64,000 bases of DNA from Branchipolynoe longqiensis (taxonomy: Eukaryota > Annelida > Polychaeta > Phyllodocida > Polynoidae). Numbering within the stretch: position 1 is the stretch's first letter; each line of letters begins with the position of its first letter. Location: NCBI GenBank assembly GCA_030323885.1, contig CM059193.1, positions 54,712,749 to 54,776,748 on the forward strand, given 5' to 3'. The position numbers were made by a program, and so were the translations under genes. Of the stretch, positions 53,801 through 64,000 are shown piece after piece. The notes beneath the pieces were generated by a model, which had not been told where the DNA came from, searched no databases, and was given only the letters and a program-made list of their open reading frames with translations.

Positions 53801-54332
53801 TAAAGAGAATTCACTAAATGGAGTAATTTTACTTGAAAGGTTCACCATGTGATGCTGTTAGAGACTAGATATATAAACATTGAACGAGCAGGTACGTGCT
53901 GCTAACTTGTAACACATGCATTCATTCTAGTTGGAGTAAGATGGTTACTCTGCTATGTTCGCTGTAAATGGTCGTCAAACTGCTTGTAACACTTGTGCGA
54001 AGAGAAAGTCATTTGAATTCGGGGTGACAAAATCTCTTACTATCTGATGATGAAGTGTTGTATTTATTCATGACCTTGTTGGCTTTTTTTCTGTTCGCAG
54101 ACACCAAAAGTGGGTAAAAGCAGAGGGTTTCCATACTTCCGGTCCTTACTTCCGGTACTTCCGGTACTTAGTTAATTTCTTTTTTAACATATGCTTAATT
54201 GTGCATGCACAACCTATCTTTCTAACAAAAAACAAATAATACCCCCCCCCCCTCCAGCCTTACGATTACTCGACACCCCACTGTTGTACAACTTTATTGC
54301 AATGTCATACCACTAAATAATTACATGCGTTC
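53801..54332. other. No recognised feature
   Basis: AT-rich sequence with ACTTCCGG repeats at 54,139-54,170 (CTTCCGGTCCTTACTTCCGG) and a poly-C run at 54,241. No gene. Confidence 0.45.
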
Positions 54333-54344
54333 TTATCATCTAAC

Positions 54345-54683
54345 AGGAGCGGGACTTAGCTCAGGCGGTAGAGCGTACACATGGGAAGGTTTGGATCATC
54401 CGATCGATCCTGCTCAGTGGACACATTTTCAGTTTGGGCTATTTTCCATTCCAACCAGTGGTCCACAACTGGTTCATAAAAGGCTGTGGTATGTGCTGTC
54501 CTGTCTGTGGGAAAGTGCATATAAAAGACCCTTTGCTGTTTATCGGAAAGAGTAGCCTATGTGGCAGCATCGGGTTTCCTCCAAAAGAAATATGTCAGAA
54601 TGACCATATGTTTGACGTCCAATAGCCGATGATAAAAATCAATGTGCTCTAGAAGCGTCGTTAAATTAAACAAACTTTCCTTT
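54345..54683 (+). mobile_element. SINE-A, full length, with target duplication
   Basis: 339 bp between 12-bp duplications TTATCATCTAAC (54,333-54,344 and 54,684-54,695). Head TTAGCTCAGGCGGTAGAGCG and B-box-like GGATCATCCGATCGATCC. Body AAAGACCCTTTGCTGTTTAT and end TTAAATTAAACAAACTTTCC. This is the reference copy for the family. Confidence 0.95.
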
Positions 54684-54849
54684 TTATCATCTAACCGACA
54701 AGCTGCTTGTGGACCTGTTGCCATAACAACACATTCCTAATGAGTAACAGCAATACGACCTCCAGTGACTGGTTCGTCACCAATCTCTACATCTACATAA
54801 GACTAGCCATCACCAACATAATGGGTCTCTACTTCTCCATAGCAATGTT

Positions 54850-54978
54850 GGGATGGCCTCTACTGCAATAAATGGTTAATGAGTGAACAGATACCTAAGT
54901 TTGATATGCAAGGTCAAATCTAGATAGTTCTCTGGTTTCGAAATGGTCATTCTTTTACCGGGTTATGCAGATTTAAGC
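54850..54978. mobile_element. TTAA-type MITE end fragment
   Basis: GATACCTAAGTTTGATATGC, ATCTAGATAGTTCTCTGGTT and CGGGTTATGCAGATTTAAG match the terminal ~110 bp of the MITE in diverged form. Confidence 0.5.
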
Positions 54979-54984
54979 AACTAA

Positions 54985-55448
54985 TGTAGAGAGAGAGAGA
55001 GAGAGAGGGGAGAGAGAGGGGAGAGAGAGGGGAGAGAGGGGAGAGAGAGGGAGAGAGAGAGGGGAGGGAGAGGGGAGAGAGAGGGGAGTGAGAGAGCGGG
55101 GAGAGAGGGGGAAGAGAGGGCAGAGAGGGGGAGAGGGGGAGAGATGGGAGAGGGGGAAGAGGGGGGAGAGGGGAGAGGGAGGAGAGGGGGAGAGATGAGG
55201 AGAGGGGGAGAGAGAGGGGGAGAGAGGGGAGAGAGGGAGAGAGGGGGAGAGGGAGAGAGAGGGGGAGAAAGGGAGGAGGGAGAGAGAGGGGGAGAGGAGG
55301 GGGAGAGAGGAGGAGAGGGGGAGGGAGGGGGAGAGAGGGGAGAGAGAGGTGAGGGGGGCAGAGAGAGAGGGGAGAGGGGGAGGAGAGGAGGAGTGAGAGA
55401 GGGGGAGAGAGGGGGAGAGAGAGGGGGGAGAGACACAGACAGAGAGAG

Positions 55449-55479
<31 letters not shown>

Positions 55480-55800
55480 GAGAGAAGAAAAGTAAGAAAG
55501 AAAAGAAGGTTGATTGTGTCGGCAGCTTAGGCCATATTCACGGCGATAGAAAGGAAGAGAGGGGGGGGGAGACAGACAGATAGAGACAGAGAGAAAGAAA
55601 GAAGGGAAAGAAAGGGAAGAAAGAAATAAAGGGAAAAAAGAAAGCGAAGAAAGAAAGAAAGAAAGGAAAGAAAGGAAAATGAAAGAAAGGAAAGAAAGGA
55701 AAGAAAGAGGAAAGAAAGAGGAAAGAAAGAGGAAAGAAAAAGGAAAGAAAGAGGAAAGAGAAAGGAAAGAAAAGGGAAAGAAACAAAAGAAACAAAGAAA
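54985..55800. repeat. Homopurine GA-rich array
   Basis: GAGAGAGGGGAGAG-type sequence to 55,490, then AAGAAAGAAAGGAAAG to 55,800. It is interrupted at 55,508-55,545 by an L1n tail fragment (GTCGGCAGCTTAGGCCATAT). Frames are artefacts. Confidence 0.94.
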
Positions 55801-56064
55801 CAAAGAAACAAAGAACTTTTAACTGCTAGTGACTGCATAATATAAATGGCAGTGACTGTATAATGACCAGATGGTGCCGCCCGAGAGTCATGCATCTCTA
55901 CACTGGTCCCAGTAGGACGGTCCCTGGCGACACTCCGAGCTGTATATTGATTTAATAACCAGTCAGCCTGTCGGCCATGAGTCATAACACCGCAATGTGG
56001 GTCACTGTACCACATACGTCATTCTATAGTCGTCAGTCTAGGTTGTACACAACACACACTTATA

Positions 56065-56300
56065 TGTGTACGTCGGTTCGTTGTTGTTATACGTCCTGGC
56101 AACATCTAAGGACATATCAGGATGGGTACAGTGACAGTGCGCACTCATCGCAACTTCATAATGCTGCCCCACTGGGAAATCAGACCACCGGCATCATGAC
56201 CCAATATCCCACTCAGTCACATTCTCATGACACTGAGCTAAACCAGGCCTTGCCCTGTCCTATTAATGCTCAGCGCCAGGCTATGGTCATCCGAATGGGT
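56065..56300 (-). mobile_element. SINE-B, tail and body
   Basis: GGTTCGTTGTTGTTATACG to CTCAGCGCCAGGCTATGG. Confidence 0.85.
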
Positions 56301-56344
56301 ACACGCATGGCCACTTTATAGTGCTGGTATTAATAGGTATTAAT

Positions 56345-56799
56345 ATATAAAAACAAGACTCCGACTGCTAAAATGCTATGTGTGGTCTACACTTTTATAT
56401 TGCTGCGAGACATGGACTTTGAAGAAAGCAATAACAACAAAGCTCGAGGCATTTGAAATGTGGCAACACAGAAGAATGTTAAAAATTCCATGGACAGCAA
56501 TGATAAGCAATGTGGAGGTCCTAACAAGAATGAAAATAAAGAGACAGATAATACAAACGATCAAAAACAGATAAATTAAATACTTTGGCCACATGATACG
56601 ACACCAGGAATCACAGAGAAGAATACTGGAAGGGAAGATAGAAGGGAAAAGACCAAGAGGGAGAAGGAGAACAACATGGATGGACAACATCACTGAGTGG
56701 ACAGCAATGAGCTATGCGGAATGCGTGAGAGGAACGAATGACAGGAAGAGATGGAGGTCCATTGCAGCCAATCTTCTTCGAGAAGACGGCACCTATTGA
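56345..56799 (+). pseudogene. Non-LTR retrotransposon, C-terminal part of RT protein
   Basis: Two nearly continuous frames: LLYCCETWTLKKAITTKLEA, FEMWQHRRMLKIPW, then after one stop (56,573) YFGHMIRHQESQRRILEGKI, KRPRGRRRTTWMDNI, RKRWRSIAANLLREDGTY and stop. This is the well-known region after the RT domain of animal LINEs often labelled endonuclease-reverse transcriptase. One internal stop and 5' truncation make it inactive. It is followed immediately by SINE-B sequence on the same strand. It differs from the LINE C-termini at 59 and 63 kb, so it is another family. Confidence 0.85.
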
Positions 56800-56802
56800 G
56801 AG

Positions 56803-56992
56803 ATTAATAGGATAGGACAAGGACTGGTTAGCTCAGTGTCAGGATAATGCGACTGAATGATAAATTGGGTCATGGTGCCAGCGGCCTGGTCTCCCAGTGG
56901 GGCAGCACTATAAAGTTGAGTTGCCATGAGTTGCCCATTCTGATGACCCTAGGTGTTGCTAGGATGCAAAACCCCCGACAAACAGATTGTGG
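56803..56992 (+). mobile_element. SINE-B, body and tail
   Basis: TTAATAGGATAGGACAAGGA onward. It has no head because it abuts the LINE stop codon region. Confidence 0.85.
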
Positions 56993-57073
56993 GTTGAGTA
57001 GATCTATCAAATCTCGGACAAGTCTTACGACACAAAGGAAAGGAAAGCCATTTGGCTACTCCTTAGACCGACC

Positions 57074-57803
57074 TTAAAGTTGCATGGTCCGATGGTGTTT
57101 GAATTTTTATTTAATTTTTTTAGATAAATATATCAAATTGATCATTATAACTTACTAATCATTAGTCCGGAGTAATTTTGAGGGAAAATGGCTAGTTTTG
57201 AAGCAATTGGAGCTGAAAGAACTCAAAATACTTTCGACAAGCTTCCCAAAAGTCCTCTCGCTATGACTCGTATTGACGTCTCGCGATGACCACATGATGT
57301 GGAATGACCTAAATAAAATATAGCCTGGGTACCTTTTTTTTCTACTCATGGCGCCATTGTGCCATGATTTGTTTCTTGGCATGTGATGTGGGCTGACCTA
57401 ATGATTATCAAAAATATTGTTCCCGGATAATAATATACATAATTATTACATCACTCTTATTCAGATCTGTAACAATTATCTAATACAAAATTCCATGCAA
57501 CTTTATATCAACCCAGGCTATGGTGCCAGCAATACTACTACTGGACATCCTGGAACCTGACTAGGTACTTGGAATGAGGGTCAAGGCTACTGAGGCCACG
57601 AGATTGACTTAATTGATTAATGGCTTCCTTGTGTGATGGGTTTCTCAAAGTAGCATGAGGTAGTAAATTCACTGATTATTCTATATATGCTGTCCCAAAT
57701 CACTTGTTAAAGCACCAATATCTAAGATGGATATATATAATCAAATTAAGATACATGTTTTGGTTTTGAAAAGTAAATATTTCATCGGACCATGCAACTT
57801 TAA
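57074..57803. mobile_element. TTAA-type MITE, long (730-bp) version
   Basis: Same ends as the ~355-bp copies, here a perfect 21-bp inverted pair including TTAA (TTAAAGTTGCATGGTCCGAT and ATCGGACCATGCAACTTTAA). The interior is about twice as long, with a central segment (about 57,250-57,640) absent from the short copies. It is non-coding and may be closer to a parental element. Confidence 0.88.
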
Positions 57804-57959
57804 TGGAGTTCATTTTCCAGTGTAAATGACCTTGACAATAATTACAACGAAATTCCAAATAGATTGTCCCAGATAATGTAATAACCAGATACAGATTCCT
57901 GGTAAGAGCCCAAATTATATTGTTCTTACGTGTATAACAATAGACCACGGAGCATGCGC

Positions 57960-58745
57960 AGTGAGCTGCTACCAACAACATTAGCACCAACAGAGAGTGG
58001 TTTGAAGGTGGAAATCCTCCACAAGGCCTTTTCCACAGAGCGTGCTGCACAGTTGTAAAATATTCCGATAAAATATGCGTTATAAAACACATTGGTGGGG
58101 AATGTGAAATGGTCTATAATGGAGTACAAATAGTCTATTAATGTAAATGATGTATAGGGCCAAGTGCATGAATGTATTTATGTAGTTGCTGGTGATTCTT
58201 TACTTGTGGTCAATAGTCATTGTGTATTAGGTAGATAGTGTGAATGAGGCACTACTGTTAGTGTGTAAGGAGCCCAAGAGCTCTACTCACTACCCCCTCC
58301 CCCCCCTACTGTTAGTCATGGATCACCACACACACACACAGCAGGCAGGTTCAGGCCAAGCAGCCACACCGCATGGTGGTGGTGGGTAGATCACAGTAGC
58401 CATGGTGACCCCAGAATGCTTACTGTTCATTGGTGGAACTAGAAATGCTTGTTGCTGATTGGAGATAATGGTCAGGTGGTATGCCATACAAGATCCACGT
58501 ACCACTATATAATAATAAACCTGAGGGTACAAGCTCTCACTCTACTTTCACTCTTTATACTCTTCCTTTCTCTTCTTGCCTGTATTGATTTCCTACAAAC
58601 CTGCCTACACAACCACAGATGCCAGCCGTCGACTTTACACAGTGATGGGTTACCCACAACATTTGTTCTCACCACTGCCAACAGAGGGCGGGTTGGTGGT
58701 GAAAATCCTCTAAAAGACCTTTTCCACAGAGCATGATTGATGCAC
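57960..58745. repeat. Dispersed ~115-bp repeat units flanking an LTR
   Basis: Units at 57,960-58,055 and 58,646-58,745 share GTGGAAATCCTC or GTGAAAATCCTC and CCTTTTCCACAGAGC with 38.1-38.6 kb. The LTR at 58,103-58,639 lies between them. Confidence 0.7.
58103..58639 (+). mobile_element. Solo LTR (LTR-1 family), diverged
   Basis: 537 bp, TGTGAAATGGTC to GACTTTACA. It shares ACTCTTTATACTCTTCCTTT and CCTGCCTACACAACCACAGA with 7,698-8,213, and has a TATATAATAATAAACC signal. No target duplication is visible. Confidence 0.8.
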
Positions 58746-58775
58746 ATAATCTGTGGAAGAACTAATGTTGTGAGG

Positions 58776-59705
58776 TGTGTTGGTTGTTGGAGTTTTACAT
58801 CCTGGCAACATGTAAGCTCATATCAGGACGGGTACCAACTGGTGACAGTGTGCACTCATGGTGACTTTATAATGCTTTATATCCCACAGGGTATGCAGGT
58901 ATTGCAGGTATTGCAATACCTCAGGGTGTTTGATGCCCCTGCCCTGCAGAGTTGTAAGCCACTGCCTTGTGGTACAGGTTCTTGACAGAACCTAAGGCTA
59001 AGGGAGCAAACCCTGAACAGAAAACCATGTCACTGTGTCAGCATTAAGGGCGGGTGATGTATGAAACTCCCAACATCTCCCGACCAGCCACTGCAGGTAC
59101 AAATAGTTTTGCGCCTATCTGAACATGCTCTTGCCGGTGTGAAACCTCTATTTGCTCCCCGAGAGAGTGCCGCTGGTAACTTGCAAAAGCCAGCAGCACT
59201 TCAACACTTTTGCAGGCAGCTTTCATCAAATTACTCGAACGGACGGGGCTGCCCTCTAAGGAAGATCTTCTGATCAAAAAGAATCTCTGGTGAACTGGAC
59301 ACCTCATGAGGATGTCATCAGACAGGCTACCAAAGCGGATCCTCTATTCTCAACTGTCTTCGGTTACAGAAAGAGAGGGCGCCCTTGTCTCCGGTTCAAG
59401 GATACCATCAAGAGAAACCTGAAGCCGAGAGACATTAACACCGACGCGTGGACATCACTCTCACAGCAGAGAGCTAAATGGAGAGCGGCAGTCAAGTAAT
59501 GAAAGTAGTCTTTGTCACATCGTGACCAACAGCATGATGATAATGATGATGATATCCCACTCGCTGACTCAAGGACATTATCCTTACACTGAGCTAACCA
59601 GTCCTTGACCTATCCTATTAATGCCGAGCGCCAGGCTAGGTAGCGATAAGTATCAATTTTGTAAGTCATTGGAGTCAGTTGGGATTTGAATTTCTGACCT
59701 TCCTT
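58776..59705 (-). mobile_element. SINE-B split by a LINE-derived element
   Basis: The tail part is 58,776-58,887 and body/early head 59,552-59,705. The 9-bp duplication ATATCCCAC occurs at both junctions. Confidence 0.85.
58888..59551 (+). mobile_element. LINE-derived element (family L2n), 664 bp
   Basis: Starts AGGGTATGCAGGTATTGCAG and ends in a (GATGAT) tail inside an ATATCCCAC duplication. The 3' part encodes the end of a LINE protein (KRGRPCLRFKDTIKRNL, then LSQQRAKWRAAVK and stop). A ~140-bp segment present in the 62.8-kb copy is deleted at about 59,228. It is not a coding-competent copy. Confidence 0.87.
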
Positions 59706-59864
59706 CCGCACAGGAAGCCAGCCAGCGTTCTTACAGCGTTCCGTAGGCAGTTGTTGTGAAGTAGTCTGGAAACCTTACATCCGGGAATTTTCTGAGATTA
59801 CTTGACAGCGCTAAGCCTCTGAAAGACTTTGTGCATTTTCACATAAAGCCTTCCTACTCCAGCA

Positions 59865-60262
59865 GTGACCAGACAGGATGGCTGAATGAGTTGAGCATCC
59901 GTTTCCCGTCTTGGTAGATCGTGGGATTAGAACCTTGGTTGAGTCAAAACAATGACATTCAAATTTATACTTGTCGATTCGTAGCCAGGCGCTCGGCATT
60001 ATTAGGACAGGGCAAGAACTGGTTGGCTTAGTGTCAGGATAACGTGACTGAGTGTGGTATCAGGTCATGCTGCTGCCAGCCTGAATATCTTAGAGAGACA
60101 GTGCTATAAAGTTGTCATGAGTGTGCACTGTCACAAGTCGGTGCCCGTCCTGATATACCCTTAGATGTTTGATTGATTGATTGATTGGTGGCATATTCAC
60201 GGCGGCCCTTAGATGTTGTCAGGGTGTAAAACTCCAACAACCAACCAACCAACCGGCCAGCT
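59865..60262 (+). mobile_element. SINE-B with small L1n insertion
   Basis: Variant head GGCTGAATGAGTTGAGC and tail AACAACCAACCAACCAACC. Inside the tail is TTGATTGATTGATTGATTGG then CATATTCACGGCGG (60,168-60,205), a minimal L1n 3' end. It is flanked by the repeated CCCTTAGATGTT, a likely 12-bp target duplication. Confidence 0.8.
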
Positions 60263-60459
60263 GCTGAGCCAACACAGCACATCACAGAGAGCTTTGGACA
60301 GAGTCAATTATTTCAAAATCTTCCTTGAATTTTGTGTCATTTATGCAATTTGAGAACATAGGCTTACATAGAATTTGTTTAATACTTGAGAAATAACACA
60401 AATCGCAGATAATTCTTTCATCATGATGACTCCTTTTCATTTCAAAATGGCATGGAAAA

Positions 60460-60615
60460 AAAAGATTGATTGGTGTTTTACGCCATGTTGGCAGCAAAGG
60501 TAATATTCACAGCGAGAAATGTTTAACTTGTATTCTGTCCATTTTCGTTTAACCATCACTTTTACACAGAGTGAAACTAAAAGCGCACAATCAAATATTT
60601 GTCAAAACAATCCCA
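60460..60615 (-). mobile_element. L1n LINE 3' end
   Basis: GATTGATTGGTGTTTTACGC, then GCAGCAAAGGTAATATTCAC and TTAACTTGTATTCTGTCC, of the same subfamily as 31.2 kb. Confidence 0.75.
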
Positions 60616-60926
60616 ACACGGCCCGATATGACGACACCGAGGCAGAGATGGTGGGGTGGGGGTGGGGGGGGGGGGCGTTCACGTCAAAATAGGCACAAAA
60701 ATGCAAACACCCAAATAGGAAGTAAAAACCTCCACTAATTTCGGTGTGCATGCTGTAATGCTGGACAACGGCTTTGTATACCAGTTTCCAATCGTAGCAG
60801 AGTAGCGCAGGGGCACCAAACTGCAGTACATGTGTAATGAGTGCACCAGCAGGGGCGTAGCTAGACATACGCGCGTATGCCAAAACGTCCACATCGTTTT
60901 GTCAACAACAACAAAAATAAAAAAAT

Positions 60927-60927
<1 letters not shown>

Positions 60928-60981
<54 letters not shown>

Positions 60982-61003
60982 GAGAGAGAGAGAGAGAGAG
61001 AGA
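60928..61003. repeat. (GA)n microsatellite
   Basis: About 37 GA units with one interruption. Confidence 0.97.
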
Positions 61004-61382
61004 AGGCATGTAGTAGTCTGGAGTGTCGAAAACTCAAGTCTAAAATGTGTAAAATCAGCCAGCTTAAGCTGAAGCGGCCCCCTAAACCCCCTGCCGAAAT
61101 TAGGAGTACACATTGTTAAAGGTCTAGCTAGGCCCCTGACCAGTATATAAGATGGATAGGTAGCAGCAAATCAGTTTGGGTCTAGAAAGTTGTGTATGCT
61201 TTCATGGGATTATGCGGTATTAATTTATACAAGAATTGCTGTTGCAGCTTCATGAAGCAAAACTTAGACTTCCAGCTAATATCTTCTGTTTTTGCTTTTT
61301 CTTTCTTTATTTTTATTTTGTGCGTGTGTGTGGGGGGGGGGATCAACCTTATTATCATGCGTAGTTGTCGTTTGCCGGGAAA

Positions 61383-61739
61383 TTAAAGCTGCATAGTCCG
61401 ATAAAAATATCAAATTTTCAAAACCAAAACAATTATCTAAATTTGATTCTACATATTTGACTTAGATACTGGTGCACTTATTAAACATTTGTCACCACAC
61501 AGAAAGGAATACCGAGGAAATTGAATAGAACCTCTTACTGCAGAAGCCTATATAGAGTCAGAGTTTTGACAAGCTTGCCAAAATTAATTTTGCATGGTTC
61601 CACTTCAAATATCTCAAAAGTTAGCCACTTAAAATAAAAGTTACTTCAAGCTAAAGTAAGGTACATAATAACGATCAACCTAATGTATTTATCTCAGAAA
61701 ATTTCAGAAACTCAAAACCATCGGACTATGCAGCTTTAA
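61383..61739. mobile_element. TTAA-type MITE, complete
   Basis: TTAA at 61,383-61,386 and 61,736-61,739. TIRs AGCTGCATAGTCCGAT and its perfect mirror. The interior matches the copy at 30.0 kb in the same orientation. Confidence 0.92.
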
Positions 61740-61814
61740 GTGCTAATGGAAGATGGTACATGTTCGTTTGATTAATAATCACTGGGAGACCAAGCCACCA
61801 ATACCATGCATGAC

Positions 61815-62599
61815 CTGTATGTTGAGATACGGTATGGGTACGTTACGCATACGCTAGTATACGCTGTCAAATGGCATCATACGGCGCCGCACGCCAAGGC
61901 TCAGAACAAATTTTGTGCATGTCAAAAAACTTAAACGTACGACAATGTGTTGGGTATACGTTAGGCATATGCTTTGTATATGTTATACATGTCATTAAAC
62001 GGTAGACATACGTTATACATACATTGAAGTATTTAGTGTAAGTCGAGCCGGTGGAAACGTACAGTCCGGGTATTGACAATGTATTTACAATGTATGAATA
62101 ACGTACGTCTAACGTTTCTCCAACGTGTCTTGCCGTATTTAACGTATAAGGCATACTTCTGACGATGGAATAACGTATATAACATTCGCTGGTGTTCTGC
62201 GAACATTGCATAAGTGTGTGAAAGCATTTTTCGAGCCAACGTATGACCAACGTTTGGCCAAGGTATGGCCAAGGTATGGCCAACGTATGACCAACGTATG
62301 GCCACCGTATGGCCAACGTGCCTCCCACTTGGGATAGGTTACTCATATGCTACACATACGCAGGCCATACGCCGAGAATGCGGGATGGACGTTAGTCAAA
62401 CGTTTGGCCACACTTTCTATGATAGGCTCTGATACGTTGTCATCCGATAGCAATACATCACACATATGTTCTGCATACACCCAACTTTACCCCCCCCCCC
62501 CCCCCACTGGCGCCAAAAAGTTTGACGAATCTTGACATACTGGGACCATTTCAGCCATTGGCCATACGCTGATGCAACACGTTGTAGTGTGACAGGGCC
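61815..62599. mobile_element. TIR element related to 48.2 kb, left end lost
   Basis: The right end GTAGTGTGACAGGGCC mirrors the GGCCCTGTCACATTACG end of the 48.2-kb element. The interior consists of loose GCCAACGTATG/ACGTATAACG repeats. No clear TTAA at the right flank. Confidence 0.65.
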
Positions 62600-62764
62600 A
62601 TAAACGTCAGTCAATGTAGTGATAAGTATAATTTTGATTTAAGTCATCGGCATGACTGGGTCCGGGTTAAAGCCACGTGACCTCCCAGACGGGAAGCTAG
62701 CCAGCACTCTTAACGATTCAGCACAAGAAAACACTGATACTGCAAAGCCCTCAGGCAACACGCA

Positions 62765-63920
62765 AGGTTGGTTGGTTGTTGGAGTTTTACGACCTCAGAG
62801 GTATGCAGGTATTGCAGGTATTGCAGGTATAGCAATACCTCAGGGAGTTTGACGCCCCTGCATTGTAGAGTTGTAAACCACTGCCTTGTGGTACAGGTCC
62901 TTGACAGAACCGAAGGCTAAGGGAGCAAACCCTAAACAGAAAACCATCTCACTGTGGCAGCATTAAGGGCGGTTGATGTATGGAACTCCTAACATCTCCC
63001 GACCAGCCACTGCAGGGACAAATAGTTTTGCGCCTGTCTTGACATGTTCTTGCCGGTGTGAAACCTCTATTTGCTCCCCGAGAGAGTGCCGCTGGTAACT
63101 TGCAAAAGCCAGCAGCACTTCAACACTTTTGCAGGCAGCTTTCATGAAATGTCTATCCACCCTACTATACGGAGCCGAGGCCTGGACAGTGTACAGACGG
63201 CAGGTGAAAAAGCTGCATGCCTTCATGATGCGACATCTGCGTTCAATCATGAGGCTAACCTGGAAGGACAAAGTGACGAATAAGGAAATACTCGAACGGA
63301 TGGGGCTGCCCTCTATGGAAGATCTTCTGATCAAAAAGAATCTCCGGTGGACTGGACACCTCATGAGGATGTCATCAGACAGGCTACCAAAGCAGATCCT
63401 TATTCTCAACTGTCTTCTGGCTACAGAAAGAGAGGGCACCCCCGTCTCCGGTTCAGGAATACCATCAAGAGAAACCTGAAGCTGAGAGACATTAAGACCG
63501 ACTCATGGACGCAACTCTCACAGCAGAGAGCAAAATGGAGAGCGGCAGTCAAGTAATGAAAGCAGTCTTTGTCGCATCGCGACCGACAGCATGATGATGA
63601 CATCCTGACAACATCTAAGGTCATATCAGGATGGGTACCGACATGTGACAGTGCGCACTCATGGCGACTTTATAGTACTGACCCACTGGGAAAACAGGCC
63701 ACTGGCACCATGACCAGATATCCCACACAGTCACATTATCCTGACACTGAGCTAACCAGTCCTTGTCCTTATCCTATCCTATTAATGCAGAGCGCCAGGC
63801 TAGGAAGCGACAAGTATCAATTTTATATGTCATCGGTTTGACTCGATCGGGAACCGAACTCCCCATCTCCCACACGCCAGGCACGCGCTCTACCGATTCG
63901 GCCACCGCGCCCGGTAACAC
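62765..63920 (-). mobile_element. SINE-B split by a LINE-derived element
   Basis: Tail only at 62,765-62,796 (GGTTGGTTGTTGGAGTTTTA). The body and the head CCGATTCGGCCACCGCGCCC resume at 63,600-63,920. The flanks ACGACCTC and ACATCCTG are probably a decayed target duplication. Confidence 0.85.
62797..63599 (+). mobile_element. LINE-derived element (family L2n), 803 bp
   Basis: Starts AGAGGTATGCAGGTATTGCA, the same 5' end as the 58.9-kb copy. The 5' ~330 bp is non-coding with a hairpin AGGTATTGC/GCAATACCT. From about 63,129 it encodes the LINE region LLYGAEAWTVYRRQVKKLHA, MMRHLRSIMRLTWKD, LLIKKNLRWTGHLMRM, then, after a frameshift near 63,410, KRGHPRLRFRNTIKRNL and KWRAAVK with a stop. It ends in an ATGATGA tail. 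The protein part is the piece after the RT domain in RTE/CR1-like LINEs. Confidence 0.88.
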
Positions 63921-64000
63921 GCATGGAGTGTTCTGCGCAAAGTGAACCGCCCCCAGACGCAGGGGTCTGCGTCACAGCGGTCACCATCGCAACAGTACAC

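Noticed and set aside
54973..55803. 276-codon Ser/Phe/Pro frame
   Set aside because: Complement of the GA-rich array.
62963..63439. 158-codon minus frame also seen at 59.0-59.3 kb
   Set aside because: It is antisense to a LINE-derived element and repeated only because the element is.

Overview
This window is eukaryotic, repeat-dominated DNA from an animal, most likely a marine mollusc and probably a gastropod. That assignment is inference: it rests on the kinds of dispersed repeat present and on two exons that read as an animal MADD (Rab3 GEF) gene with spliceosomal introns. No bacterial-style operon, rRNA gene, functional tRNA gene or CRISPR array is visible.

Host gene content is very small. 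On the minus strand, 32,184-32,053 and 31,045-30,932 are two consecutive coding exons of the DENN domain of MADD/DENN. Each has a good acceptor and donor and both are phase 0 (44 and 38 codons). A third minus-strand candidate, 26,907-26,722, is a 62-codon glutamine-rich phase-0 exon that could belong to the same gene. Earlier and later MADD exons were not found here. Two promoter-like stretches (44.3-44.5 kb and 48.0-48.2 kb) and an E-box cluster (24.3 kb) are the only regulatory candidates.

The rest is layered mobile and tandem DNA. From left to right: an LTR-element fragment (0-0.7 kb); a CACACCCT minisatellite with a 191-bp higher-order unit (1.7-2.9 kb); a 3.5-kb satellite of 29-bp units (3.9-7.4 kb); a solo LTR nested in a SINE (7.7-8.2 kb); a DIRS-type retrotransposon on the minus strand with an open gag and a broken RT/RNase H (11.8-15.2 kb); SINE clusters; CT, GGT, 22-bp and GGAA tandem arrays (20.5-27.4 kb); the MADD exons (26.7-32.2 kb); a LINE insertion that splits an ORF (36.5-37.7 kb); a 59/72-bp minisatellite and very G-rich tracts (41.9-44.2 kb); homopurine arrays (46-47 and 55-55.8 kb); TIR elements flanked by TTAA; and two nested LINE-derived insertions (58.9 and 62.8 kb).

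Five SINE families recur and are named here A to E. A is about 338 bp with a tRNA-like head and clear target duplications. B is about 330 bp with about 40 full or partial copies on both strands. C is dimeric. D is a B relative with another head and tail. E is a tRNA-like family with two copies. Nesting with target-site duplications gives relative ages: LINEs, an LTR element and SINE-A all inserted into SINE-B copies, so SINE-B is among the older layers.
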